Source of the DNA: Bryobacterales bacterium
GTDB taxonomy: Bacteria; Acidobacteriota; Terriglobia; Bryobacterales; Bryobacteraceae
Length of the DNA stretch: 54,348 nucleotides
Direction: 5' to 3'
Assembly (NCBI GenBank): GCA_003164035.1
Contig: PLRS01000096.1
Location: 1 to 54,348 of the forward strand
Under the pieces are notes generated by a model. That model worked only from the letters and a program-made list of their open reading frames with translations. It searched no databases and was not told where the DNA came from. The position numbers and the translations under genes were made by a program. Shown piece after piece: positions 8,033 through 15,338 of the stretch (position 1 is its first letter; every line of letters starts with the position of its first letter).

Positions 8033-10111
8033 TTACAGCTTTCTCTTAAAGAAATCCACTTCCGCGCGATACGCCTTCAGCCATGACGCATGGCGCAGGA
8101 AGCCGTGGATTTCGTCGGGCAGGATGAGTTGCTCGAAGTACACGCCCTGGCGGCGCAGCGCGGTCACCAGTTCCACCGTTTCCGAGAAGTTGACGTTGCG
8201 GTCGTCGTCGCCATGGATCAGCAGGACGGGCGACTTCCAAGTGGAAACGGAGGCGATGGGCGAGGAGTCGTAGGCCAACCGGGCGGCCTCTTCCCGCGAT
8301 GCTTCCGCGGTTGGCGTGGGTGTGCCCCCGGCCCCACCCGGGCCGTTGCCGCGGGCGCTCCAGTCGTGGACGCCGTGGAAGTCCACTCCGGCGGCAAAGA
8401 GGTCCGAACCGCGCGCCAGGCCCATCGCGGTCAGATAGCCGCCGTAGGAACCGCCCCACAATCCGATGTGCGCCGCGTCGACGTCGGGGCGCGTGCGCAG
8501 GTAGAGGCCGGCGCCTTCCACGTCATGGTATTCGCTGCCGCCGCGGGCGCCGTAATTGGCCGGCTCTCGAAAGCCCAGTCCGTAGCCGATGCCGCTGCGG
8601 TAGTTGATCGACAGCACCACGTAGCCCTGGCTAGCCAGGTATTGGTTCATGCCGTAGGCGTTGTTGTAGTAATCCATGTAATGCCAGCCCAGCAGCATTT
8701 GCCGCCGCGAGCCGCCGTGCATGAACACCAGCGCTTTGTGCTTTTCGCCGGGTTGGCTCGCGGGCGGCAGAAAGAGCTGGCCGTGAATCTGAAGGCCATC
8801 GGAACCGCTGAAGATCACCTGCTGCGGCGTGACCAGCGAATCGGCGGGAAAATCGGCGGGGATGGAATCGGGCGCCAGGTCCTTTACGGTTTCGCCCTGC
8901 CGGATGGCGGCGCGCAGCGGGTGGCGGCCGTCGGCATGTAAATAGGCGATGACGCCGCCGGCGAACACCGGCGTCATTTCCAGTTGGTCGCCCTTGGTTA
9001 CCGCCTGCGCCGGGCCGCCGGCGGTGCTCACGCGCCAGACGTGCCGCCGGTCGATGTCGTCCTGGTTGGAATCGAATACGATTTCCTTGCGGTCGCCGGA
9101 ATAGGCCACGTGATCGACTTCGAAATCCCCCGGCGTCAGCAAGTTGGCCGCGCCGCCCTCCACCGCCACCGAATAGAGACGCAGCCAGCCGCCCTTCTCC
9201 CACGGGAAAACGATGCGATCGCCGGCGGCCCAAAGCAGCGTGGGGTCGGATTCAGTAGGATGGAACGCGCTTCCCTGCCCCGGCTCGGATTTCCAGATTT
9301 CGCGGCCGGTGCCGTCGGCCACGCTGGCCACCCGGATGGACCAGCCGGGTCCGCTTCCGCCTCCACCCCGCCCGCCTCTTCCGCCGCCGGCCGGGACGCG
9401 CACGAACGCCACCTGGCGGCTATCCGGCGACCACGCCGGCAATTGATCCCGATCCACCGTCGGTTCCATGTAGGTCAACGTCTTGGCGCCGAAATCGTAC
9501 ACCGCGATGAAGCTATGATTGCCGCGGTCGCTGACGAACGCAATTTTCGAGCCATCCGGCGACCATTCCAGATCCTGGGCCGTCACGCCCGACCGCGCCT
9601 GGATCATGAGCGCCGGTTTCTCCGCGCCCGAGAGCGGCACAATGTAAATCTTCCCTTCGCGCAGAAACGCCGCCACACCACCCTTGGGCGACACTGCCGG
9701 CGAGTGGCCTGCCCCCAATTTGCGCGGCGCCGAGCCTGGCGTGACCACCCACACCGCCTGCTCCACGCCCGCCGGATTGGCAGCCGGATTCGGGTCGGGG
9801 TGGTCCAGAAATTCCAGGTCGCCGCCACGCACGTACACCACCGATTTGCCGTCCGGCGTCCACTGCAACTGGCCCACGTCCTGGCCGTCGTCTTCGGTAT
9901 AGGAGGTGACGCGAACGCCTTTGTAATCGGGCGCCGTGGCCACCCATACGTTTCGCGCCCCGCGCTCATTCAGAACCCAGGCCAGATTGCCGCCGGTGGG
10001 TGAGGATGTCAACTCAGAAGGGAACGGAGCCGAAAGAACCTGTTCCAGGGTAAAGGTCGCTGCGCCCGCCGCGCAGGTGAACGCCAGAGTGACGAGGAAT
10101 AAACGTCGCAT
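8033..10111 (-). CDS. S9-family peptidase (prolyl oligopeptidase/acylaminoacyl-peptidase type)
   Basis: 692 residues with an N-terminal signal peptide (MRRLFLVTLAFTCAAGAA), so exported. The N-terminal two thirds form a beta-propeller with repeated WSPDGxxIAFVSD-type blades. The C-terminal alpha/beta hydrolase has the nucleophile motif GGSYGGY (near residue 555), the acid in HGDDDRNV and the histidine in DEIHGFL. The serine-Asp-His triad is therefore complete. A glycine-rich insert (about 245-260) lies within the propeller. The gene stands alone and runs convergent to the DUF1828-like pair. Confidence 0.93.
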   Translation of the reverse strand: MRRLFLVTLAFTCAAGAATFTLEQVLSAPFPSELTSSPTGGNLAWVLNERGARNVWVATAPDYKGVRVTSYTEDDGQDVGQLQWTPDGKSVVYVRGGDLEFLDHPDPNPAANPAGVEQAVWVVTPGSAPRKLGAGHSPAVSPKGGVAAFLREGKIYIVPLSGAEKPALMIQARSGVTAQDLEWSPDGSKIAFVSDRGNHSFIAVYDFGAKTLTYMEPTVDRDQLPAWSPDSRQVAFVRVPAGGGRGGRGGGGSGPGWSIRVASVADGTGREIWKSEPGQGSAFHPTESDPTLLWAAGDRIVFPWEKGGWLRLYSVAVEGGAANLLTPGDFEVDHVAYSGDRKEIVFDSNQDDIDRRHVWRVSTAGGPAQAVTKGDQLEMTPVFAGGVIAYLHADGRHPLRAAIRQGETVKDLAPDSIPADFPADSLVTPQQVIFSGSDGLQIHGQLFLPPASQPGEKHKALVFMHGGSRRQMLLGWHYMDYYNNAYGMNQYLASQGYVVLSINYRSGIGYGLGFREPANYGARGGSEYHDVEGAGLYLRTRPDVDAAHIGLWGGSYGGYLTAMGLARGSDLFAAGVDFHGVHDWSARGNGPGGAGGTPTPTAEASREEAARLAYDSSPIASVSTWKSPVLLIHGDDDRNVNFSETVELVTALRRQGVYFEQLILPDEIHGFLRHASWLKAYRAEVDFFKRKL

Positions 10112-10185
10112 GTCGAATTAGTGTACTGCAAAAGGGGGAGAAATCGCCGGGAGGCGCATTCGGGCGAACCCGACTGCGCGTGGAA

Positions 10186-10212
10186 TTGTAGTTACAGTTT
10201 TATTGTTATACT
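10186..10212 (+). promoter_or_regulatory. Candidate promoter of brnT-brnA
   Basis: TTGTAG at 10186 and TATACT at 10207, 15 bases apart, lie just upstream of the GTG start of brnT in an AT-rich patch unlike its surroundings. The spacing is short for a sigma-70 promoter, so this is a suggestion only. Confidence 0.35.
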
Positions 10213-10226
10213 GGACGTGACTAGCG

Positions 10227-10532
10227 GTGATCAAGTTCGAGTGGGACCCGGTGAAGGCGCGGATCAACCGGCGAAAACATGGCACCGTTTTCGAAGACGC
10301 CATGGATGTATTTGACGATCCCCACGCGTTGTTCGAGCAGGACCGCACCGACGGCGGAGAGCAGCGATGGCAGGCGATCGGGCTTGCCGGAGGGATGGTT
10401 CTACTGCTGGTGGCGCACACTGTTCGAGAAGAAGGCCCGGACGAAATCGTCCGCCTCATTTCGGCCCGCCGGGCCAACCGAAAGGAGCGAAGCCGCTATG
10501 ACCAAACTCGTGCGCAAGACGCTGGCCGATAA
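10227..10532 (+). CDS. brnT: BrnT-family ribonuclease toxin
   Basis: 101 residues. BrnT toxins are small RelE-fold ribonucleases that block translation when not bound by BrnA. The N-terminus has the hallmark FEWDPVKARINRRKHGTVFEDA pattern and the C-terminal half has the conserved EIVRLISARRANRKER block. GTG at 10227 is the start. It overlaps brnA by 35 bases, the toxin-first order usual for this system, in which BrnA autorepresses the operon. Confidence 0.9.
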   Translation: MIKFEWDPVKARINRRKHGTVFEDAMDVFDDPHALFEQDRTDGGEQRWQAIGLAGGMVLLLVAHTVREEGPDEIVRLISARRANRKERSRYDQTRAQDAGR

Positions 10533-10803
10533 TCCGATGACGCCAGCCCGCAGGCGAAAGCTGGCCCGACTCGCCGCGCAGCCCGATTCGGCAATCGACT
10601 ACTCCGACATTCCTCCCCTGAAGGCCAGCTTCTGGAAGAATGCCGTCCGCAATCCATTCTACAGGCCGGTAAAGCAGCAACTCACCGTTCGCCTGGACGC
10701 CGACGTGGTGGCATGGCTCCGCCAACGTGGGAGGGGTTACCAGACACGGATGAATGCGGTTCTACGGAACGCCATGCTGGAAGACGTCAAGAAAAGCGCA
10801 TAA
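10498..10803 (+). CDS. brnA: BrnA-family antitoxin
   Basis: 101 residues from ATG at 10498, preceded by AAAGGAG. BrnA binds BrnT and the operon promoter. The C-terminal ribbon-helix-helix-like part is visible as QQLTVRLDADVVAWLRQRG followed by YQTRMNAVLRNAM, the diagnostic BrnA ending. The N-terminal half (about residues 25-60, including DIPPL) would contact the toxin. The start lies inside brnT, so the two are coupled. Confidence 0.9.
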   Translation: MTKLVRKTLADNPMTPARRRKLARLAAQPDSAIDYSDIPPLKASFWKNAVRNPFYRPVKQQLTVRLDADVVAWLRQRGRGYQTRMNAVLRNAMLEDVKKSA

Positions 10804-10816
10804 GGCTGCGCCGCCA

Positions 10817-11899
10817 CTACAACAAATCTTCCCGGCCGCGCTTTTCCAGCGCCTTGACCACGTCGCCGACTCGTTGCGCGTGATCGCGCGTGGCCACCAG
10901 CAAGGCGTCGGGGGTATCCACTACGATCAGGTCGTCCACTCCGACCAGCGCCACCAGCTTGCCGCGGGCGTCGACGAAATTGCGGCTCGAGTTCAGGCAG
11001 ACGGATTCGCCCGCGATGGCGTTGCCCTCCGCGTCGTAGCCGAGCAGGTCGTAGACGGCGTTCCAGCTTCCCACGTCGTTCCAGCCGAAATCGGCCGCCG
11101 CGATGCCGCACACGCCCTTGGCTTTTTCGAGCACGGCGTAGTCGATCGAGATGTTCTCGCAGAGCGGAAACGCGCGCGCCAGTTGCGCCGCCCAGTCGCG
11201 CGCTCCCAAACGCGGCAGCGCCGCCAGCAGGGTCGCGGTCTTGGGAAGATGGCGGCGCAGCTCTTCCAGCAGTACGCTGGTGCGCCAGAAGAACATGCCC
11301 GAATTCCAATAGAAGTTGCCGGCGGCTACGTATCGCCTGGCGGCGGCGAGCGCCGGCTTCTCCCGAAAGCGCTTCACCTCCACCGGCGCCAGCGTGCCCT
11401 TGGCGAAGTGCTTGGGGAACTCGACATACCCATAACCGGTTTCCGGCCAGCGCGGCTCGATTCCCACCACCATCAGGCGCCCTTCGGCCGCGCCGCGAAA
11501 CGCCGCCTTCAGTACTTCGCGATACGCCGCCGGTTTGGCGATTACATGGTCGGAGGGAAACACGCCCATGACCGCTTCCGGATCGAGCGAATTCAGGATC
11601 TGCGCCGCCAGACCGATGGCCGGCGCCGTGTTGCGCTGCACCGGCTCGGACAGAATCTGTCGTTTAGGAACCTGGGGAAGCTGGCGCACAATGGTGTCGC
11701 GCAGGTGTCCGTTGGTCAACACCCAGATATGTTCCGGCGCGATCAGCGGGGCCAGGCGGTCTACGGTGGCTTGGATCAGCGTCCGTTCCCCGACCACGTT
11801 CAGAACCTGCTTGGCGGAGCGCTTGCGGCTTCGCGGCCAGAAACGCGTGCCGCGTCCTCCGGCCAGAATCAGTCCATAATGATGCGAACGGGTTGACAT
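10817..11899 (-). CDS. manC: Mannose-1-phosphate guanylyltransferase
   Basis: 360 residues. It makes GDP-mannose from mannose-1-phosphate and GTP for surface polysaccharides and glycolipids. The nucleotide-binding signature LILAGGRGTRFWPRSR is at the N-terminus, then KQVLN, EPVQRNTAPAI and the FPSDH motif. Length matches the single-domain enzyme, with no C-terminal phosphomannose-isomerase domain. It ends close to brnA in convergent orientation and follows lepB by about 18 bases on the same strand, so co-transcription is likely. Confidence 0.92.
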   Translation of the reverse strand: MSTRSHHYGLILAGGRGTRFWPRSRKRSAKQVLNVVGERTLIQATVDRLAPLIAPEHIWVLTNGHLRDTIVRQLPQVPKRQILSEPVQRNTAPAIGLAAQILNSLDPEAVMGVFPSDHVIAKPAAYREVLKAAFRGAAEGRLMVVGIEPRWPETGYGYVEFPKHFAKGTLAPVEVKRFREKPALAAARRYVAAGNFYWNSGMFFWRTSVLLEELRRHLPKTATLLAALPRLGARDWAAQLARAFPLCENISIDYAVLEKAKGVCGIAAADFGWNDVGSWNAVYDLLGYDAEGNAIAGESVCLNSSRNFVDARGKLVALVGVDDLIVVDTPDALLVATRDHAQRVGDVVKALEKRGREDLL

Positions 11900-11917
11900 G
11901 TGCGGTACACCGTCAGG

Positions 11918-12709
11918 CTATTGTAACGGGTATCCGCGAATCAGGTTGAAGGTGCGCCGCCAGCGCGTCTTGCTGGGAAAATGCTCCACCAGGTCGACCA
12001 GGTGCTCGACGCTCATGGCCGGGTTGGCCAGGGCGTCGGTGGGCGCGTCGTACGACCAGTAAATCAGCAGTGGCTTGCCCACAATGTTCTCGCGCGGCAC
12101 AAAGCCCCAGTAGCGGCTGTCGAGCGACGAATCGCGGTTGTCCCCCATGGCGAAATACCCGCCCGGCGGCACCACCACCTCGCCGCCCTCCACGTGATGG
12201 CGCAGCATGTCTTCGGCGCCCTGGGAAACGTGAATGTTCGGCTCGGACGGGAAATCGTCGCGGTACGAATCCAGGTATTCGGTCTTGTGATAAACGTAAG
12301 GCTCGCTTACCCGGTGGCCGTTCAGCACCAGTTGCTTGTGCACCAGCCTGATGCGGTCCCCGGGCACGCCGATGCACCGCTTGACGAAAGTCTGCTGGAT
12401 GTCCGCCGGGTAGCGGAATACGATGATGTCGCCGCGCTTCACCTCGGTGTATGGCAGAATGTGGGTGGATACCGAGCCGGGAGGCGCGTACGCCAGTTTG
12501 TCCACCAGCAGGTGGTCACCGATCAGCAGCGTGTCTTCCATCGATCCGGTGGGGATCACGAAGGCCTGCACTAGCGTGGTGGTGCCGAACAGCAGCAGGA
12601 CGACGGTGACCGCCCATTCCGCCAGGAATCCACGCTGGTAAAAGGCTCGCGGCGGCGCCTCGGGCACAACTGGCGTCACCGGCTCTACTATGATCGGATT
12701 ATCGTCCAC
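11918..12709 (-). CDS. lepB: Signal peptidase I
   Basis: 263 residues. It removes signal peptides from exported proteins at the outer face of the cytoplasmic membrane. One membrane anchor lies at about residues 31-50, followed by the catalytic serine in IPTGSMEDTL (Ser56). The general-base lysine is Lys110 in FVKRCIGVPGD, and the conserved GDNRDSSLDSRYWG box is near the C-terminus. All family boxes are intact. It is divergent to the EamA-like pair and upstream of manC. Confidence 0.94.
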   Translation of the reverse strand: MDDNPIIVEPVTPVVPEAPPRAFYQRGFLAEWAVTVVLLLFGTTTLVQAFVIPTGSMEDTLLIGDHLLVDKLAYAPPGSVSTHILPYTEVKRGDIIVFRYPADIQQTFVKRCIGVPGDRIRLVHKQLVLNGHRVSEPYVYHKTEYLDSYRDDFPSEPNIHVSQGAEDMLRHHVEGGEVVVPPGGYFAMGDNRDSSLDSRYWGFVPRENIVGKPLLIYWSYDAPTDALANPAMSVEHLVDLVEHFPSKTRWRRTFNLIRGYPLQ

Positions 12710-12767
12710 GTCCTTTTATTCTATCGAATCCTGGTATGCTGTTGAGAGACTTCCAGAGGCTTATCGT

Positions 12768-13157
12768 TTGAGCTCTTCCACGATTGTTCCCGCACAGGCA
12801 CACCAGCACCGGCGCCGTTCCGTGCTGCTGGTTTCAGTGTGTACGCTGCTGGCCGCGGCGGCACAGATCTTTTTCAAGATCGGCATGAAGCATTTCGAGC
12901 CGAATCTGCTGGCGCTGGTCACTAACCTGCCGCTCGTCGCCGGCTACGTGCTCTATGGCCTGTTTACGCTGGGGATGGTGGTGGCGTTGCGCGACGCCGA
13001 GCTTTCGATTCTCTATCCCATCATCGCCCTGAGTTACGTGTGGGTCACGGCGCTCTCTTACTTCCTCTTCCAGGACACCCTGAACCCGCTGAAGCTGGCC
13101 GGCATTGTCTGCATCATGGCGGGCGTAGCGGTGTTGGGGCGCGGGCAGAAAGCATGA
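12768..13157 (+). CDS. Half-size EamA-type transporter subunit 1
   Basis: About 129 residues with four predicted membrane helices, half of a usual EamA protein. TTG at 12768 is preferred because GAGG lies 9 bases upstream; the frame is open back to 12690 but would then overlap the lepB start. The first helix carries AQIFFKIGMKHF, like ArnE/ArnF-type undecaprenyl-phosphate-sugar flippases, and lacks the helix-1 glutamate of EmrE-type drug pumps. The last codons overlap the next gene by ATGA, which suggests a heterodimer. Confidence 0.8.
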   Translation: MSSSTIVPAQAHQHRRRSVLLVSVCTLLAAAAQIFFKIGMKHFEPNLLALVTNLPLVAGYVLYGLFTLGMVVALRDAELSILYPIIALSYVWVTALSYFLFQDTLNPLKLAGIVCIMAGVAVLGRGQKA

Positions 13158-13510
13158 GCCCGGTTGCGACTCCTTTCAGCTCGGTGGCGCTGGTGCTGCT
13201 GGCGTCCGTGATCGGCTCGTTCGGCGCCGTGTTTCTCAAGTTGGGTGCGGGCCGCTGGAAGGGCGACATCTGGGGCCTTGTCAGTTGGCGGCTCGGCTTG
13301 GGAGTCGGCCTGTATCTCGGCTCCTCGGTAATTTACACCCTGGGCATCAAACACGGCCAGCTTTCGGTGCTCTATCCGATGGTGGCGCTAGGCTACGTTT
13401 GGGCGCTGCTGTGGGCGCGGCTATTCTTCAACGAACGATTCACGCGCCAGAAACAGTTGGGCCTGGGTCTGGTCCTGATCGGCGTGGTGTGCGTGGGCCT
13501 GGGTAGCTGA
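13154..13510 (+). CDS. Half-size EamA-type transporter subunit 2
   Basis: 118 residues and four membrane helices, homologous in layout to the preceding gene (VFLKLGAGRW in helix 1, LSVLYPMVALGYVWALLWARLFF in helices 3-4 with matching spacing). Its ATG overlaps the stop of the first subunit. Two half-size units translated together most likely form an antiparallel heterodimer. With manC and other glycan genes near, a lipid-linked sugar flippase is the best guess. A small-molecule exporter cannot be excluded. Confidence 0.8.
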   Translation: MSPVATPFSSVALVLLASVIGSFGAVFLKLGAGRWKGDIWGLVSWRLGLGVGLYLGSSVIYTLGIKHGQLSVLYPMVALGYVWALLWARLFFNERFTRQKQLGLGLVLIGVVCVGLGS

Positions 13511-13557
13511 GTATTTCCGGGGAGCGGCTCCTTGGTACGATGAAGTGAGAGTCCTCC

Positions 13558-13809
13558 ATGACGTTGACCATTGACCTTCCGGACGAGCAGACGGAGGCGC
13601 TTGCGGTGAAGGCACGGGCGCAATGGCTGTCAAGCGAGCAGTACGTCAGGCAATTGCTGGAGCATGACCTTGTGCCGGAATGGCTGCGGAAGTCGTGGGA
13701 GAGCGCCAGGGATGCCGGCCTGGATCGGCTTTCCATGGACGAGATCGACGCGGAAATTGGCGCGGCGCGAAGGGCGCGGCGTGAATCCCGGCTGCCGCCG
13801 GGCGCATGA
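13558..13809 (+). CDS. Antitoxin-like protein, partner of a broken PIN toxin
   Basis: 83 residues, starting with MTLTIDLPDEQTEALAVKAR. This short beta strand plus helix pattern is common to VapB/ribbon-helix-helix-like antitoxins. The acidic C-terminal half (SMDEIDAEIGAARRARR) would be the toxin-binding tail. Its stop overlaps the ATG of a PIN-domain reading frame (ATGA at 13806). Because that toxin is truncated, this is probably an orphan antitoxin. Confidence 0.75.
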   Translation: MTLTIDLPDEQTEALAVKARAQWLSSEQYVRQLLEHDLVPEWLRKSWESARDAGLDRLSMDEIDAEIGAARRARRESRLPPGA

Positions 13810-13931
13810 TCCGGGTCGTTCTCGACACCAACGTAATCGTTGCGGCAAGGGAACGCTATAGTCGTCACGCGACTTGCCTGCCGGGCGACCCGCGACGCAT
13901 AATAACTACGAACTCATGCCTATTTCCTTGA
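13806..13931 (+). pseudogene. N-terminal remnant of a PIN-domain (VapC) toxin
   Basis: ATG at 13806 overlaps the antitoxin stop. The first residues read MIRVVLDTNVIVAA, the first beta strand of PIN ribonucleases with the first catalytic aspartate (DTN). Similarity ends after about 15-18 residues, and the frame closes at 13931 inside the next gene. The remaining PIN acidic residues are missing, so the toxin has been deleted and replaced by the SDR gene region. Confidence 0.7.
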
Positions 13932-14644
13932 AAGATCAAGTAGCGCTCATCGTCGGCGCTTCGAGCGGGATTGGACGCGCTACGGCGGTTCTGCTGGCGC
14001 GGGACGGCGCGCGGGTGATGGCTTCGGCGCGGCGCGCCGAACGATTGCAGGAACTCAAAGACTCTCTAGCCGCGGAAGGCCACGCGGTGGAAATTCACGC
14101 GGCCGATGCGCGGGATGCGGCCGCCATGGCGGAACTGGCCGACGCTACGCGCCAAAAGCTGGGGCCCATCGACATTCTGGTCTACGCCACCGGAACCAAT
14201 ACTCCGGACCGCTCCATGAAACGGCTGCGGCCGCCCATCTGGGACGAGCTGATCCGTACTAACCTGGACGGGGCATTCTATGCCGCCCACGCGGTGATTG
14301 AAGGGATGCGCGAGCGGGGTGGGGGCCACCTGGTATTCATCTCGTCGATTTCCGGGCGCGCGCCGGACGCTTCCGGGCCGGCTTATCAGGCGTCCAAGCA
14401 CGGGCTGATCGGCCTCGCCCACGCCATCCGCCTGGAAGAGAAAGAGAACGGTATCCGCACCACGGTGGTGAACCCGGGGCTGGTCGATACCGAGCTGATG
14501 GAGAAGCGGCCGGTCAAACCCACCGCCGAGCAACTGGCCGTGGCGCTGCTGCCGGAACACGTGGCGGAAGCCGTGCTGGCTTGCCTGAAGCTGCCGCCGC
14601 GGGCGGTGATTCCGGAGCTCACCATCGTGCCCAGCGCGATGTGA
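13916..14644 (+). CDS. SDR-family oxidoreductase
   Basis: 242 residues from ATG at 13916. A classical short-chain dehydrogenase. The cofactor loop GASSGIG is at residues 14-20. The catalytic serine is in FISSISG, followed by Tyr157 and Lys161 in YQASK. An arginine-rich loop after beta-2 (ASARRAERL) suggests NADP(H). The C-terminus has PGLVDTELM. The substrate is unknown. The 3' end is 6 bases from the left end of the RAYT element. Confidence 0.9.
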   Translation: MPISLKDQVALIVGASSGIGRATAVLLARDGARVMASARRAERLQELKDSLAAEGHAVEIHAADARDAAAMAELADATRQKLGPIDILVYATGTNTPDRSMKRLRPPIWDELIRTNLDGAFYAAHAVIEGMRERGGGHLVFISSISGRAPDASGPAYQASKHGLIGLAHAIRLEEKENGIRTTVVNPGLVDTELMEKRPVKPTAEQLAVALLPEHVAEAVLACLKLPPRAVIPELTIVPSAM

Positions 14645-14650
14645 AGAAAA

Positions 14651-14693
14651 GTGGGGCGGACCTCCTGGTCTGCGGCCGACCTCCCGGTCGGCC
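14651..14693. repeat. Left 43-bp inverted end of RAYT element (two REP hairpins)
   Basis: This 43-base stretch is repeated in inverted orientation at 15273-15315 with 41 of 43 bases identical. It holds two small palindromes: GCGGACC-tcct-GGTCTGC and GGCCGACC-tccc-GGTCGGCC. Confidence 0.85.
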
Positions 14694-14737
14694 TTTGGCG
14701 CGTGAGAATTCGCCGTCTCTCGTTCCACTATCACTGC

Positions 14738-15334
14738 GTGAACTTCTACCGAAGGCGTCTGCCCCATCTTTACCAGGGCGATCAGCCGGTATTCCTGACC
14801 TGGCGTCTCCATGGCAGTCTGCCGGCAGGCCGTTGCTTCCCGCCGGTCGATGTCACTTCGGGAGAGGCGTTTGCCGCGTTGGACCGCATTTTGGACGAGG
14901 CCCGAACCGGTCCCCTCCACCTGCGGCGGCAGGCGCTCGCCGACATGGTTGTGGAAGCAATCCATTACAACGCAGCAGTACTCGGGAGATACGCTCTGGA
15001 CGCCTTTGTGGTAATGCCCAATCACGTGCATCTGCTGATCGGTCCGCACGTCCCACTGCCGCGGCTCACGAAGGCGCTCAAGGGATTTACCGCCAAGCGG
15101 GCGAACGAAATGCTCTCGCTTACGGGAAATCCTTTTTGGCAAGCGGAGAGTTACGATCATCTGGTCCGGGACCGGGCGGAATGGGAGCGCATCGGGGCCT
15201 ACATCGAGCGCAACCCGGTTCGGGCGGGGCTGGTGCAGCGAGCCGACGAGTACAGGTGGTCGAGCGCGGGATGGCCGACCGGGCGGCCGGCCGCAGACCA
15301 GGAGGTCCGCCCCACCATACCACTGCTACCATGA
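14738..15334 (+). CDS. REP-associated tyrosine transposase (RAYT, Y1/IS200-like)
   Basis: 198 residues from GTG at 14738, where family similarity begins (RRRLPHLY then VFLTWRLHGSLP); another GTG at 14702 is possible. The HUH motif is His96-x-His98 in MPNHVHLL, and the likely catalytic tyrosine is Tyr139 in QAESYDHLVRD. The ending has the family pattern IERNPVRAGLV and YRWSS. The last 20 or so residues are encoded by the right inverted repeat. The protein would nick single-stranded REP hairpins. Confidence 0.9.
   Translation: MNFYRRRLPHLYQGDQPVFLTWRLHGSLPAGRCFPPVDVTSGEAFAALDRILDEARTGPLHLRRQALADMVVEAIHYNAAVLGRYALDAFVVMPNHVHLLIGPHVPLPRLTKALKGFTAKRANEMLSLTGNPFWQAESYDHLVRDRAEWERIGAYIERNPVRAGLVQRADEYRWSSAGWPTGRPAADQEVRPTIPLLP
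15273..15315. repeat. Right 43-bp inverted end of RAYT element
   Basis: Inverted copy of 14651-14693 with two mismatches. It overlaps the 3' end of the RAYT coding region and ends about 24 bases before the start of the tryptophanase gene. Confidence 0.85.
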
Positions 15335-15338
15335 AGCC

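Larger units (their letters stand above)
14651..15315 (+). mobile_element. REP-bounded RAYT transposase unit
   Basis: A single transposase-like gene sits between two 43-base inverted repeats made of REP hairpins. The total is 665 bases. The layout matches REP-associated tyrosine transposases, which act on REP/BIME sequences and are usually fixed in the genome. Related palindromes with a TCCT loop occur at 16688, 22669, 23085 and 32184. No target-site duplication could be identified by eye. Confidence 0.8.

Noticed and set aside
8090-10003. Plus-strand open frames over the S9 peptidase
   Set aside because: Shadow frames opposite a gene with a complete catalytic triad and signal peptide.
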